From: Enterobacter sp. JUb54 | Lineage (GTDB): Bacteria > Pseudomonadota > Gammaproteobacteria > Enterobacterales > Enterobacteriaceae | Reading direction: 5' to 3' | NCBI RefSeq assembly: GCF_014298075.1 | Contig: NZ_CP060418.1 | Location: forward strand, 2,728,001-2,792,000 | DNA: 64,000 bases | Shown: piece by piece, positions 18,273 to 27,961 of the stretch | Layout: each line of letters opens with the position of its first letter | How positions within the stretch are numbered: the stretch's first letter is position 1 | Notes under the pieces: model-generated | Database searches by the model: none | Told to the model about the DNA's origin: nothing | The model's input: only the letters and a program-made list of their open reading frames with translations | Made by a program: the position numbers and the translations under genes

Positions 18273-18339
18273 TCATAATACTCGATGAAAGGGTTGGTTC
18301 GGTCAGTCATTGACCGGGTAATTATACAGGAGATTTAGT

Positions 18340-18551
18340 ATGTCTAACACTATCGACCTGACGCTCGACGGCCTCAGCTGCGGTCATTGCGTCAAACGCG
18401 TTAAAGAGAGCCTGGAGCAACGTCCTGACGTTGAACAGGCAGAGGTGACCATCACCGAAGCGCACATTACCGGCAGCGCCAGCGCAGAGGCGTTAATCGA
18501 CACCATTCAGAAAGCCGGATACGGCGCGGAGCTCAGCCACCCAAAGGCTAA
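18340..18551 (+). CDS. copA(Z): CopA(Z), Cu(I) chaperone made by -1 frameshift in copA
   Basis: In E. coli the first metal-binding domain of CopA is also made alone by a -1 programmed frameshift. Here the heptamer C-CCA-AAG (18540-18546) lies in the same place. After slipping, the next codons are GGC (Gly) and TAA (18549-18551), giving a 70-aa product that ends just after the first HMBD. A possible H-type pseudoknot begins 6 nt downstream: CCGCTG (18553-18558) with CAGCGG (18590-18595), and CGGAAGC (18578-18584) with GCTTCCG (18606-18612). The product would be a cytoplasmic Cu(I) chaperone. Confidence 0.85.
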
Positions 18552-20841
18552 ACCGCTGGCGGAATCGATAACCCCGTCGGAAGCACTGACAGCGGCCTCT
18601 TCTGAGCTTCCGGTAGCCCATGATGAAGATGACAGTCAACAGTTGCTGATCAACGGCATGAGCTGCGCCAGCTGCGTCTCCCGGGTACAAAACGCGCTTG
18701 CCGCGGTGCCGGGCGTGGTACAGGCACGGGTAAACCTCGCGGAACGCACTGCGCTGATTATGGGCAGCGCGTCCGCCACTGAATTAGTCAAGGCGGTGGA
18801 GAAGGCCGGCTACGGCGCAGAAGCGATCGAAGATGACCTGGAACGCCGCGAACGGCAGCAGGAAACCGCCATCGCCACCATGAAACGTTTTCGCTGGCAG
18901 GCGATAGTCGCGCTGCTGGTCGGTGTCCCGGTGATGGTCTGGGGGATGATCGGCGACAACATGATGGTCTCCGACGATAACCGTTCCCTGTGGCTGGTTA
19001 TCGGCCTGGTCACCCTGGCGGTGATGGTCTTTGCCGGCGGGCACTTCTATCGCAGCGCGTGGAAAAGCCTGAGAAACGGCACCGCCACCATGGATACGCT
19101 GGTGGCGCTAGGAACCGGCGTCGCCTGGCTCTACTCGATGAGCGTCAACCTGTGGCCGCAGTGGTTCCCGATGGAAGCGCGCCATCTCTATTATGAAGCC
19201 AGCGCGATGATCATCGGTTTGATTAACCTTGGCCATATGCTGGAGGCCCGCGCCCGCCAGCGCTCCTCCAAAGCGCTGGAAAAACTGCTCGACCTGACGC
19301 CACCGTCGGCACGGGTTGTCACCGAAGAAGGCGAAAAAAGCGTACCGCTGGCTGACGTGCAGCCGGGGATGACCCTGCGCCTGACCACCGGCGACCGCGT
19401 CCCGGTAGATGGAGTGATAAGTCAGGGCGAAGCCTGGCTGGATGAAGCCATGCTGACCGGCGAGCCGATCCCCCAACAGAAAGCGGACGGCGATACGCTG
19501 CATGCCGGTACGGTTGTTCAGGACGGAAGCGTGCTCTTTACCGCCAGCGCCGTCGGTAGCCAGACCACCCTCGCCCGTATTATTCGCATGGTGCGTCAGG
19601 CACAAAGCAGCAAACCGGAAATCGGCCAGCTGGCGGATAAAATCTCTGCCGTGTTCGTGCCGGCAGTGGTGGCGATTGCGCTGTTCAGCGCGGCCATCTG
19701 GTACTTCTTCGGGCCGGCGCCGCAAATTGTCTACACCCTGGTAATTGCTACCACGGTGCTGATTATCGCCTGTCCTTGTGCGCTGGGCCTGGCGACACCG
19801 ATGTCGATTATCTCCGGGGTCGGTCGCGCCGCTGAATATGGCGTACTGGTCCGCGACGCCGATGCGCTGCAGCGCGCCAGTCAGCTGGATACTATCGTGT
19901 TTGATAAAACCGGTACCCTCACCGAAGGTAAACCGCAGGTGGTGGCGGTGAAAACCTTTACCAACATTGATGAGGCCACCGCACTGCGCCTGGCGGCGGC
20001 GCTGGAGCAAGGTTCCAGCCACCCACTGGCCCGGGCGATTCTGGAAAAAGCGGCCGACAGCCAGCTGCCGATCGTCAATAACTTCCGGACCCTGCGCGGG
20101 CTGGGGGTCAGCGGCGCAGCGGAAGATCGCACGCTGCTGCTGGGTAACCAGGCACTGCTCAATGAACAGAACATTGCCACCGCCGAGGTGGAGCACGAGA
20201 TAACCACCCAGGCCTCGCAAGGGACCACGCCGGTACTGCTGGCGGTTGATGGCCAGGTTGCTGCGCTGTTCGCCATTCGTGACCCGCTGCGTAGCGATAG
20301 CGTCGCCGCGCTGGCTCGCCTGCATCGCCAGGGCTACCGTCTGGTAATGCTGACCGGGGACAACCCGACAACCGCCAACGCCATCGCCAAAGAGGCAGGC
20401 ATTGACGAGGTCATTGCCGGTGTGCTGCCGGATGGTAAAGCCGATGCGATCAAGCGTCTGCAAAGTCAGGGACACCAGGTGGCGATGGTGGGCGACGGTA
20501 TCAACGATGCCCCGGCACTGGCCCAGGCTGACGTCGGAATTGCGATGGGTGGCGGGAGCGATGTAGCCATTGAGACCGCGGCGATTACCCTGATGCGCCA
20601 TAGTCTGAACGGCGTTGCCGATGCGCTGGCCATTTCGAAAGCCACGCTGCGCAACATGAAGCAGAACCTGCTGGGGGCATTCGTTTACAACTCGCTGGGT
20701 ATTCCGATTGCTGCCGGGATTTTATGGCCGCTGACCGGTACTCTGCTCAACCCGGTAGTGGCGGGCGCAGCCATGGCGCTGTCGTCCATTACCGTGGTCA
20801 GCAACGCCAACCGTCTGCTGCGCTTTAAACCGAAAGACTAG
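18340..20841 (+). CDS. copA: Cu(I)-translocating P-type ATPase CopA
   Basis: CopA exports cytoplasmic Cu(I) and Ag(I) to the periplasm. It is 833 aa against 834 in E. coli. It has two N-terminal heavy-metal-binding domains (GLSCGHC near residue 11, GMSCASC near 106), the CPC ion-channel motif in IACPCALG, the actuator TGEP, the phosphorylation site DKTGTLT, an HP motif in SSHPLA, and [11 protein letters not shown] CueR promoter lies 68 bp upstream. A CCCAAAG slippery site at codons 67-69 allows synthesis of the short chaperone CopA(Z), annotated separately. It is separated from cueR by the accessory islet. Confidence 0.97.
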   Translation: MSNTIDLTLDGLSCGHCVKRVKESLEQRPDVEQAEVTITEAHITGSASAEALIDTIQKAGYGAELSHPKAKPLAESITPSEALTAASSELPVAHDEDDSQQLLINGMSCASCVSRVQNALAAVPGVVQARVNLAERTALIMGSASATELVKAVEKAGYGAEAIEDDLERRERQQETAIATMKRFRWQAIVALLVGVPVMVWGMIGDNMMVSDDNRSLWLVIGLVTLAVMVFAGGHFYRSAWKSLRNGTATMDTLVALGTGVAWLYSMSVNLWPQWFPMEARHLYYEASAMIIGLINLGHMLEARARQRSSKALEKLLDLTPPSARVVTEEGEKSVPLADVQPGMTLRLTTGDRVPVDGVISQGEAWLDEAMLTGEPIPQQKADGDTLHAGTVVQDGSVLFTASAVGSQTTLARIIRMVRQAQSSKPEIGQLADKISAVFVPAVVAIALFSAAIWYFFGPAPQIVYTLVIATTVLIIACPCALGLATPMSIISGVGRAAEYGVLVRDADALQRASQLDTIVFDKTGTLTEGKPQVVAVKTFTNIDEATALRLAAALEQGSSHPLARAILEKAADSQLPIVNNFRTLRGLGVSGAAEDRTLLLGNQALLNEQNIATAEVEHEITTQASQGTTPVLLAVDGQVAALFAIRDPLRSDSVAALARLHRQGYRLVMLTGDNPTTANAIAKEAGIDEVIAGVLPDGKADAIKRLQSQGHQVAMVGDGINDAPALAQADVGIAMGGGSDVAIETAAITLMRHSLNGVADALAISKATLRNMKQNLLGAFVYNSLGIPIAAGILWPLTGTLLNPVVAGAAMALSSITVVSNANRLLRFKPKD

Positions 20842-20892
20842 ATGTTATAACCCATACGCGCTAGCATGAAGGCTTCACACTACGGAGCGCGT

Positions 20893-21687
20893 ATGGGCCT
20901 GTTAAACCGAATAAAAATGCTGTGGCGAGCCGCCGTCGGCTCGTCTTATTCCTGGCCTGCTTTGGATATCACCCTTCCCGGAAAGCGTTATCTGCATCTG
21001 GTTGGCAGTATCCATATGGGCACCCGCGACATGTCCCCTCCCCCTGCCAGACTGCTGAAAAAAATTCGCCAGGCCGACGCGCTCATCGTCGAGGCGGATA
21101 TTTCCGGCAACGAAACCCCCTTCAGCGACCTTCCCGTCTGTCCTCCCCTTGCGGAGCGCTTAACCGCGGAACAGATCGTTGAGCTGGAAGCCCGCGCGGC
21201 GGAAATGGGGCTTTCGACGGCGCTGTTTGACAGCCAGCCGTTGTGGCAGGTCGCCATGGTCCTGCAGGCAACGCAGGCTCAGAAGCTGGGACTGCGCCCG
21301 GATTACGGTATTGATTACCAGTTGCTGATGGCGGCGCGCGAGCATCATGTGCGGGTGATGGAGCTTGAAGGCACCGACAGCCAGATTGCGCTGTTGCGCG
21401 ACCTGCCGGATGGCGGGCTGGCGCTGCTGGACGACACTCTGACCCATTGGCACACTAACGCCCGTCTTCTGCAGGTGATGATCGGCTGGTGGCTGGAGCA
21501 ACCGCCGGCCAAAGGTGCCACCGTTTTGCCGACCACCTTCAGCCAGTCGCTGTACGATGTGCTGATGCACCAGCGCAACCTGGCGTGGCGCGAGACGCTG
21601 CTGGCGCTGCCGCCGGGGCGCTATGTCGTCGCCGTTGGCGCGCTGCATTTATACGGGGAAGGAAATCTGCCTGATATGCTGACGTAA
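20893..21687 (+). CDS. ybaP: TraB/GumN-family protein YbaP
   Basis: YbaP is a conserved protein of unknown biochemical function in the TraB/PrgY/GumN family, which resembles the Tiki-type metalloprotease fold. It is 264 aa from the ATG at 20893, the E. coli length, with GGAG 9 bp before it. The frame from 20866 is longer but has no homologous extension. Two conserved motifs are visible: LVGSIHMGT near residue 38 and VAVGALHLYGEGNLP near the C-terminus (GxxH pairs). The TAA stop overlaps the 3' T-run of the oppositely oriented chiX gene. Confidence 0.88.
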   Translation: MGLLNRIKMLWRAAVGSSYSWPALDITLPGKRYLHLVGSIHMGTRDMSPPPARLLKKIRQADALIVEADISGNETPFSDLPVCPPLAERLTAEQIVELEARAAEMGLSTALFDSQPLWQVAMVLQATQAQKLGLRPDYGIDYQLLMAAREHHVRVMELEGTDSQIALLRDLPDGGLALLDDTLTHWHTNARLLQVMIGWWLEQPPAKGATVLPTTFSQSLYDVLMHQRNLAWRETLLALPPGRYVVAVGALHLYGEGNLPDMLT

Positions 21688-21765
21688 AAAAATGGCCAAT
21701 ATTTCTATTGGCCCGTCAAAGAGGAATTTCATCATTATTATTATCCCGGAATTTACATTCCGGAT
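21686..21765 (-). ncRNA. chiX: Small RNA ChiX (SroB/MicM)
   Basis: ChiX is an Hfq-dependent sRNA that silences chitoporin (chiP), and in Salmonella/E. coli other targets, until chitooligosaccharides provide a decoy. Read on the minus strand, a short 5' hairpin (CCGGAAT/ATTCCGG, 21763-21746) is followed by an AU-rich linker. The conserved seed GAAATTCCTCTTTGACGGG (about 21731-21712) comes next, then a perfect 8-bp terminator hairpin (21713-21694) and seven T. The gene lies between ybaP and ybaK as in E. coli; ybaQ is missing. The 3' end reaches the ybaP stop codon. The 5' end is placed from the promoter and may be off by 1-2 nt. Confidence 0.93.
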
Positions 21766-21771
21766 CGTTCG

Positions 21772-21801
21772 ATTGTCGCTCAAAGTAACCATCACTGCCA
21801 A
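21772..21801 (-). promoter_or_regulatory. chiX promoter
   Basis: On the minus strand TTGGCA (21801-21796) and GACAAT (21777-21772) are 18 bp apart. They place the start about 7 nt downstream, at the A that opens the ChiX 5' hairpin. It is a good sigma-70 match. Confidence 0.75.
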
Positions 21802-21864
21802 TACTATTGCGCAAGATAGTACTATTTTTTACACATTCGACAGGCGTATCCTGAGCGCACCTGA

Positions 21865-22368
<504 letters not shown>

Positions 22369-22395
22369 TCTCGCCCCCGCGCATACATCAGAAAA

Positions 22396-22837
22396 CCCCG
22401 GAGGCGGCGCAAGCGCCTGTCCGGGCTACAAAACCCAAAACCGCACAGACCTGTAGCCCGGTCAGCGCAGCGCCACCGGGGCATTCCCGGAGGCGGCGCA
22501 GGCGCCTGTCCGGGCTACAAAACCCAAAACCGCACAGGCCTGTAGCCCGGTCAACGTAGCGCCACCGGGGCATTCCCGGAGGCGGCGCAGGCGCCTGTCC
22601 GGGCGACAAAACCCAAAACCGCACAGGCCTGTAGCCCGGTCAACGTAGCGCCACCGGGGCATTCCCGGAGGCGGCGCAGGCGCCGTGTCCAGGCGACAAA
22701 ACCCAAAACCGCACAGACCTGTAGCCCGGTCAGCGCAGCGCCACCGGGGCATTCCCGGAGGCAGCGCAAGCGCCTGTCCGGGCTACAAAACCCAAAACCG
22801 CACAAGCCGTAGCCCGGTCAGCGTAGCGCCACCGGGG
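22396..22837. repeat. BIME array: five tandem 89-bp units
   Basis: The segment GAGGCGGCGCA recurs at 22401, 22490, 22579, 22668 and 22758, a period of 89 bp (90 once, because of a one-base insertion in copy 4). Each unit holds two inverted REP halves, GGAGGCGGCGCAGGCGCC...GTCCGGGCTAC and GTAGCCCGGTCA...GCGCCACCGGGG, joined by a constant AAAACCCAAAACCGCACAG linker. Copy 5 is more degenerate. The array sits between the convergent ybaK and ushA stops. The minus-strand open frames in it are only translations of the repeat. Confidence 0.95.
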
Positions 22838-22850
22838 AGTGCCTCCGGCG

Positions 22851-24503
22851 TTACTGCCAGCTCACCTCGCCTTGCGGCTCATAAGCTGCCGCGTCCAGCG
22901 GCGAGTTCTTCTGAATATACTCTTTCAGGACTTCGGCATCGATAAACCCGGTATTGACGTAGCCGGGTTTGGTATCAATATGCGGATAGCCATCACCGCC
23001 GGTCCCGTTGAAGCTCAACGTTGCCATACGGTAGGTCTTCGCCGGATCGACCGGTTCACCTTTGATTTTCAAATCATTGAGCTTGCCGTCTTTCGCCACG
23101 AAGCTGACGTTGGCGAACTGCGGATAAGCACCGGAATCCGGCTTCATCTGCGCCACCGCCGTCAGATACTGCGTCACTTCCTGGCCGTTCATATCGACAT
23201 ACACCAGCACGTTGCCGAACGGCTGCACCTTCATCACATCTTTATAAGTGATGTCGCCCGCCTCGATGGAATCACGGATACCGCCGCCACTCATTACGGC
23301 GAAATCGGCATTGCTGCGCGCCATTTGTGCCGCCAGCAGCAGATGTCCCATATTGGTCTGCACAAAACGAACCTTGCTGCGATCGCCCTCAAGATGCCCG
23401 TTGACGCTGCCGATTTTCACCTGCAGCTGCGCTTTGCCCTTATTCTGGAACGGCGTCAGCAGTGACAGCATCTGCGGGTTCTCGACAATTTGCGGCGTAT
23501 AGAGCACGCGTTCGCTCTGGCCGTTATCGTAGGTGACCTTCTTCTTCAGGTTGACCGGGATCAGCTGATAGTGCACCAGCTTCATTTCGCCGTTGCGGAA
23601 CTCAAAATCCGCGCGGCCTACGTATTTGCCCCACTCATGGGCCTGAACGATCCAGATACCGTTCTGCTTGTCCGGCGCGCACGGCGTTCCCGGCACATAA
23701 TCGACCTGCTTTTTATTCTCCGACGCCATACAGACCGGATCCTGCGAATGGCCGCCGACGATCATCGCCAGCGATCCCGCTGGCAGGCTACGGGCCATTT
23801 CGACATCGCCCGGGGCATTCGAACCGTGATTCCCGTTGTCATAGTGGCCCATGTGGGTGGTCGCCAGGATCACATCCGGTTTTTCAGTCTGCTGCAGCTC
23901 CTGGATAACCAGTTTGGCTTCATCCGCCGGCTTGCGGAATTCGATATCAGTGAAATACTCCGGGTTACCGATTTTCGCCGTATCATCGGTAGTCAGGCCA
24001 ATGACCGCAATTTTCAATCCACCGCGTTTAAACAGCGCCCAGGGTTTGAACAGCCGCTCGCCGGTGCTTTTCTGGTAGATGTTGGCAGAAAGGAACGGGA
24101 ATTTAGACCACTTTTCCTGCTGGCGCAGCACGCTGAGCGGGTTATCGAACTCATGGTTCCCCACCGCCATCGCGTCATAGCCAATCAGGTTCATGCCGCG
24201 AAAATCCGGCTCGGCGTCCTGCAGATCCGACTCAGGTACGCCGGTATTAATATCGCCGCCGGATAACAACAGAACGCTGCCACCCTCAGCCGCAACCTCT
24301 TTGCGAATACCGTCCACCAGCGTTTTTTGCGCGGCCAGACCATATTCCCCGTAGTCACTACGCCAGAAATGGCCATGGTGATCGTTGGTATGCAGGATGG
24401 TAATGTTATAGGTTTTATCCTGCTCGTAAGCCTGTGCAGACAAGCTCCCCAGCGACAGCGCGGCGAGTAACCCCAGCGCCACGCTCCGTTTTAAAAAATG
24501 CAT
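22851..24503 (-). CDS. ushA: Periplasmic UDP-sugar hydrolase / 5'-nucleotidase UshA
   Basis: UshA hydrolyses UDP-sugars and 5'-nucleotides in the periplasm to salvage nucleosides. It is 550 aa, the E. coli length. A 25-residue signal peptide ends SAQA-Y. The metallophosphatase domain shows ILHTNDHHGHF, GDINTG, GNHEFDNPL and TTHMGHYDNG. The C-terminal substrate domain contains GGGIRDSIEAGDI and FNGTGGDGYP. It stands alone, with the BIME array directly after the stop. Confidence 0.97.
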   Translation of the reverse strand: MHFLKRSVALGLLAALSLGSLSAQAYEQDKTYNITILHTNDHHGHFWRSDYGEYGLAAQKTLVDGIRKEVAAEGGSVLLLSGGDINTGVPESDLQDAEPDFRGMNLIGYDAMAVGNHEFDNPLSVLRQQEKWSKFPFLSANIYQKSTGERLFKPWALFKRGGLKIAVIGLTTDDTAKIGNPEYFTDIEFRKPADEAKLVIQELQQTEKPDVILATTHMGHYDNGNHGSNAPGDVEMARSLPAGSLAMIVGGHSQDPVCMASENKKQVDYVPGTPCAPDKQNGIWIVQAHEWGKYVGRADFEFRNGEMKLVHYQLIPVNLKKKVTYDNGQSERVLYTPQIVENPQMLSLLTPFQNKGKAQLQVKIGSVNGHLEGDRSKVRFVQTNMGHLLLAAQMARSNADFAVMSGGGIRDSIEAGDITYKDVMKVQPFGNVLVYVDMNGQEVTQYLTAVAQMKPDSGAYPQFANVSFVAKDGKLNDLKIKGEPVDPAKTYRMATLSFNGTGGDGYPHIDTKPGYVNTGFIDAEVLKEYIQKNSPLDAAAYEPQGEVSWQ

Positions 24504-24666
24504 CTCTCTCTCCCTGACTCAATATACAAGTGCTGAAAGTATAGCGAGTTACATCCCCTGACAAATATGTTTTCCGAATTGAGACTTCCTTCAAACCTTA
24601 GGGGCAGGTATGTTAGTCAGATAATAATTACACCTGCATCCACAATAACACTCTCTAAGTGAACCT

Positions 24667-25887
24667 ATGGCGACGAATCAGACTATCCAACCCTTATCCG
24701 GCCCCGCTGCTGCGCCGCAAAAAGCACGCACGTCATTTGGCATCCTGGGGGCTATCAGCCTTTCCCATCTGCTTAACGATATGATCCAGTCGCTGATTCT
24801 GGCGCTTTACCCGCTGCTACAGTCGGAATTTTCCCTGACCTTCGTGCAGATCGGCATGATCACCCTGACCTTCCAGCTGGCCTCTTCGCTGTTGCAGCCG
24901 GTGGTCGGCTACTGGACCGATAAACACTCGATGCCGTGGTCGCTGCCCGTCGGCATGTGCTTCACGCTCTGCGGCCTGGTGCTTCTGGCGCTGGCGGGAA
25001 GTTTCGGGATGGTGCTGCTCGCTGCCGCGCTGGTGGGTATCGGCTCGTCGGTGTTCCACCCGGAGTCGTCGCGCGTGGCACGCATGGCCTCCGGTGGCCG
25101 TCACGGTCTGGCTCAGTCGCTGTTCCAGGTGGGCGGTAACTTCGGTAGCTCACTGGGTCCGTTGCTGGCGGCGGTGATTATCGCTCCCTACGGCAAAGGC
25201 AACGTCGCCTGGTTTGTTCTGGCCGCGCTGCTGGCTATCGTGGTACTGCTGCAAGTCAGCCGCTGGTATGCCGCGCAGCACCGAATGAATAAAGGCCAAC
25301 CTAAGACTATCGTCGCCAGCCCGCTGCCAAAGAATAAGGTGATTCTGGCGGTCGGGATCCTGCTGATGCTGATTTTCTCGAAATATTTCTATATGGCGAG
25401 CATTAGCAGCTATTACACCTTTTATCTGATGCATAAATTCGGATTATCGATCCAGAATGCCCAGATTCACCTGTTTATCTTCCTGTTTGCCGTCGCGGCA
25501 GGCACGGTGATTGGCGGGCCTGTCGGCGATAAAATTGGGCGTAAATATGTTATTTGGGGCTCTATCCTCGGCGTCGCGCCCTTTACCCTTATTTTGCCGT
25601 ATGCCACGCTGGAATGGACCGGGATTTTAACCATGATTATTGGTTTTGTCCTCGCGTCGGCGTTTTCCGCTATTTTAGTGTACGCTCAGGAGCTGATGCC
25701 GGGGCGTATCGGCATGGTTTCTGGTCTGTTTTTCGGTTTTGCCTTTGGGATGGGTGGCCTTGGCGCCGCGGTGCTGGGGCTGTTAGCGGACCATACCAGT
25801 ATCGAACTGGTCTATAAAATCTGCGCTTTCCTGCCACTTATCGGCATATTGACGATATTCCTCCCTGACAACCGCCATAAATCTTAA
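24667..25887 (+). CDS. fsr: Fosmidomycin efflux MFS transporter Fsr
   Basis: Fsr is a 12-helix MFS drug:H+ antiporter that confers fosmidomycin resistance when overexpressed. It is 406 aa as in E. coli. Hydrophobic segments run the full length. Conserved blocks are SLSHLLNDMIQSLILALYP at helix 1, GSSVFHPESSRVARMASGGR in the loop after helix 4, and VGDKIGRKYVIWGS. It is divergent from ushA. A stem-loop with a G-U pair follows (25894-25920). Confidence 0.95.
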   Translation: MATNQTIQPLSGPAAAPQKARTSFGILGAISLSHLLNDMIQSLILALYPLLQSEFSLTFVQIGMITLTFQLASSLLQPVVGYWTDKHSMPWSLPVGMCFTLCGLVLLALAGSFGMVLLAAALVGIGSSVFHPESSRVARMASGGRHGLAQSLFQVGGNFGSSLGPLLAAVIIAPYGKGNVAWFVLAALLAIVVLLQVSRWYAAQHRMNKGQPKTIVASPLPKNKVILAVGILLMLIFSKYFYMASISSYYTFYLMHKFGLSIQNAQIHLFIFLFAVAAGTVIGGPVGDKIGRKYVIWGSILGVAPFTLILPYATLEWTGILTMIIGFVLASAFSAILVYAQELMPGRIGMVSGLFFGFAFGMGGLGAAVLGLLADHTSIELVYKICAFLPLIGILTIFLPDNRHKS

Positions 25888-25893
25888 ATATCC

Positions 25894-25920
25894 GGCGGCT
25901 AAAGTGAAACTTTGGCCGCC
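25894..25920 (+). terminator. Stem-loop after fsr
   Basis: GGCGGCTAAAG (25894-25904) pairs with CTTTGGCCGCC (25910-25920), an 11-bp stem with one G-U pair and a TGAAA loop. There is no T-run, so termination is possible but not certain. Confidence 0.45.
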
Positions 25921-26178
25921 AACATCCCTGATACCATCAGCACTTCTGCGTATTATCTGCCGTCGTTTTCCCGTCTGTGCTTTTTTGCGTGCTAATTCCC
26001 TTTTTCTGCATAATTCAACAATTATTCATAAACAAAACAGCCAAAACTGTCATAAACTATTACTCGGTTTTTTAGGTTTATACGCAAAATCATTCGGGTT
26101 AGTTCAAAGCGAACGCAGAGGCGCCTGATGGATGCAGTGCCTGAAAATGGACTGGCTCACCACATACAAGGAGACGGA

Positions 26179-27855
26179 ATGCACCACGCAACACCGCTTA
26201 TCACCACCATTGTCGGCGGGCTGGTCCTCGCTTTTATATTCGGCATGATTGCCAATAAGTTACGTATTTCTCCACTGGTGGGATATCTGTTAGCAGGTGT
26301 GTTATCCGGTCCCTTTACCCCAGGCTTCGTTGCCGATACCAAGCTAGCGCCAGAACTGGCCGAGCTGGGCGTCATCTTGTTGATGTTTGGCGTCGGGCTG
26401 CACTTCTCTTTAAAGGATTTGATGGCGGTAAAGTCCATCGCCATTCCCGGCGCGATTGCCCAGATAGCTGTGGCAACGCTGTTGGGTATGGCGCTGTCAG
26501 CCGTGCTAGGCTGGTCGTTGATGACCGGCATCGTGTTTGGCCTGTGTCTTTCTACCGCCAGTACCGTGGTGCTGCTGCGCGCGTTGGAAGAACGGCAACT
26601 GATTGACAGTCAACGAGGGCAAATCGCCATCGGCTGGCTGATCGTCGAAGATTTAGTGATGGTGCTGACCCTCGTTCTGCTGCCCGCCGTCGCCGGGATG
26701 GCAGAAAAAGGCGACGTCGGCCTGGCCTCGCTGGCCGTCGATATGAGCATCACCATCGGGAAAGTGATCGCCTTTATCGCCATTATGATGCTGGTTGGCC
26801 GTCGTCTGGTGCCGTGGATTATGTCCCGCAGCGCCGCCACCGGGTCCCGCGAACTGTTTACTCTGTCGGTGCTGGCCCTGGCGCTCGGCATCGCCTTCGG
26901 GGCGGTTGAGCTGTTCGACGTCTCCTTCGCGCTCGGTGCCTTCTTCGCCGGCATGGTGCTGAATGAATCCGAACTCAGCCACCGCGCCGCGCACGATACG
27001 CTGCCGCTGCGTGATGCCTTTGCGGTTCTGTTCTTTGTCTCCGTTGGCATGCTGTTCGACCCGATGATCCTGCTGGAACAGCCGCTGGCGGTCCTGGCAA
27101 CCCTGGTGATCATTATCTTCGGTAAGTCTGTCGCTGCCTTTTTCCTCGTGCGGATGTTCGGCCACTCGCCGCGCACTGCGCTGACTATCGCCGCCAGCCT
27201 TGCGCAAATCGGTGAGTTCGCCTTTATTCTGGCCGGGCTTGGTATGGCGCTGGATCTGCTGCCGCAGGCCGGGCAAAATCTGGTGCTGGCCGGGGCGATT
27301 ATCTCGATCATGCTCAACCCGGTGCTGTTCACCCTGCTGGAAAAATACCTCGATAAAACCGAAACCCTCGACGAGCAAACCCTCGAAGAAGTCCTCGAAG
27401 AAGAGAAACAAATTCCGGTCGATATATGCAACCACGCGCTGCTGGTCGGCTTCGGGCGCGTCGGGAGTCTGCTGGGTGAAAAACTGATGGCCCAGGGGAT
27501 CCCGCTGGTGGTGATCGAAACCTCCCGCACCCGGGTGGACGAACTGCGCGCACGGGGTATCCGCGCCGTGCTGGGCAATGCCGCCAATGAAGAGATCATG
27601 AATCTGGCGCATCTGGATTGTGCCCGCTGGCTGCTGCTGACCATCCCTAACGGCTATGAGGCCGGAGAGATCGTCGCCTCAGCGCGAGAGAAATGCCCGA
27701 ACATCGAAATTATTGCCCGCGCCCATTACGATGATGAAGTGGACTATATTACCGAACGTGGGGCGAATCAGGTGGTCATGGGCGAGCGAGAAATCGCCCG
27801 CGCGATGCTGCTGCTGCTGGAAACGCCGCCGGCAGGTGAAGTGGTCACCGGATAA
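26179..27855 (+). CDS. ybaL: CPA2-family cation:proton antiporter YbaL (KefB-like)
   Basis: YbaL is a predicted inner-membrane monovalent cation:proton antiporter or K+ efflux protein. It is 558 aa from the ATG at 26179 (AAGGAG six bases before), the E. coli length. The 17 extra codons from 26128 precede that ribosome binding site. Residues 1-385 hold about 12 helices with GYLLAGVLSGP and FAFILAGLGMAL. The C-terminal TrkA-N/RCK domain (about 410-530) has the Rossmann motif LVGFGRVGSLLG. Substrate and regulation are not clear from sequence. Confidence 0.94.
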   Translation: MHHATPLITTIVGGLVLAFIFGMIANKLRISPLVGYLLAGVLSGPFTPGFVADTKLAPELAELGVILLMFGVGLHFSLKDLMAVKSIAIPGAIAQIAVATLLGMALSAVLGWSLMTGIVFGLCLSTASTVVLLRALEERQLIDSQRGQIAIGWLIVEDLVMVLTLVLLPAVAGMAEKGDVGLASLAVDMSITIGKVIAFIAIMMLVGRRLVPWIMSRSAATGSRELFTLSVLALALGIAFGAVELFDVSFALGAFFAGMVLNESELSHRAAHDTLPLRDAFAVLFFVSVGMLFDPMILLEQPLAVLATLVIIIFGKSVAAFFLVRMFGHSPRTALTIAASLAQIGEFAFILAGLGMALDLLPQAGQNLVLAGAIISIMLNPVLFTLLEKYLDKTETLDEQTLEEVLEEEKQIPVDICNHALLVGFGRVGSLLGEKLMAQGIPLVVIETSRTRVDELRARGIRAVLGNAANEEIMNLAHLDCARWLLLTIPNGYEAGEIVASAREKCPNIEIIARAHYDDEVDYITERGANQVVMGEREIARAMLLLLETPPAGEVVTG

Positions 27856-27879
27856 CGGTTGTTTACGGCGTCTTAGCAG

Positions 27880-27900
27880 GCCTCTCCAGAACGGAGAGGC
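27880..27900. terminator. Stem-loop between convergent ybaL and gsk
   Basis: GCCTCTCC (27880-27887) pairs perfectly with GGAGAGGC (27893-27900) around AGAAC. It lies 25 bp after the ybaL stop. No T-run follows. Confidence 0.5.
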
Positions 27901-27961
27901 GCTTGCGCAAAGGATGTCTGTCCCTGTAGTTCCCCTCCAGCCCGGCGAGGGGACAACGCAC

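Noticed and set aside
19108-20601. 497-codon open frame on the minus strand within copA
   Set aside because: It is antisense to a clear P-type ATPase gene. Long antisense frames are common in GC-rich genes with strong third-position bias. It has no recognisable domain or ribosome binding site.
22388-22805. Minus-strand frames encoding repeated CGFGFC-type peptides
   Set aside because: They are translations of the 89-bp BIME units, which stay open because 89-bp steps shift frame in a regular way. They are not a repeat protein.
26610-27644. 344- and 319-codon minus-strand frames inside ybaL
   Set aside because: Both mirror the ybaL coding sequence and have low-complexity Arg/Ser/Gln composition; no protein family is recognised.
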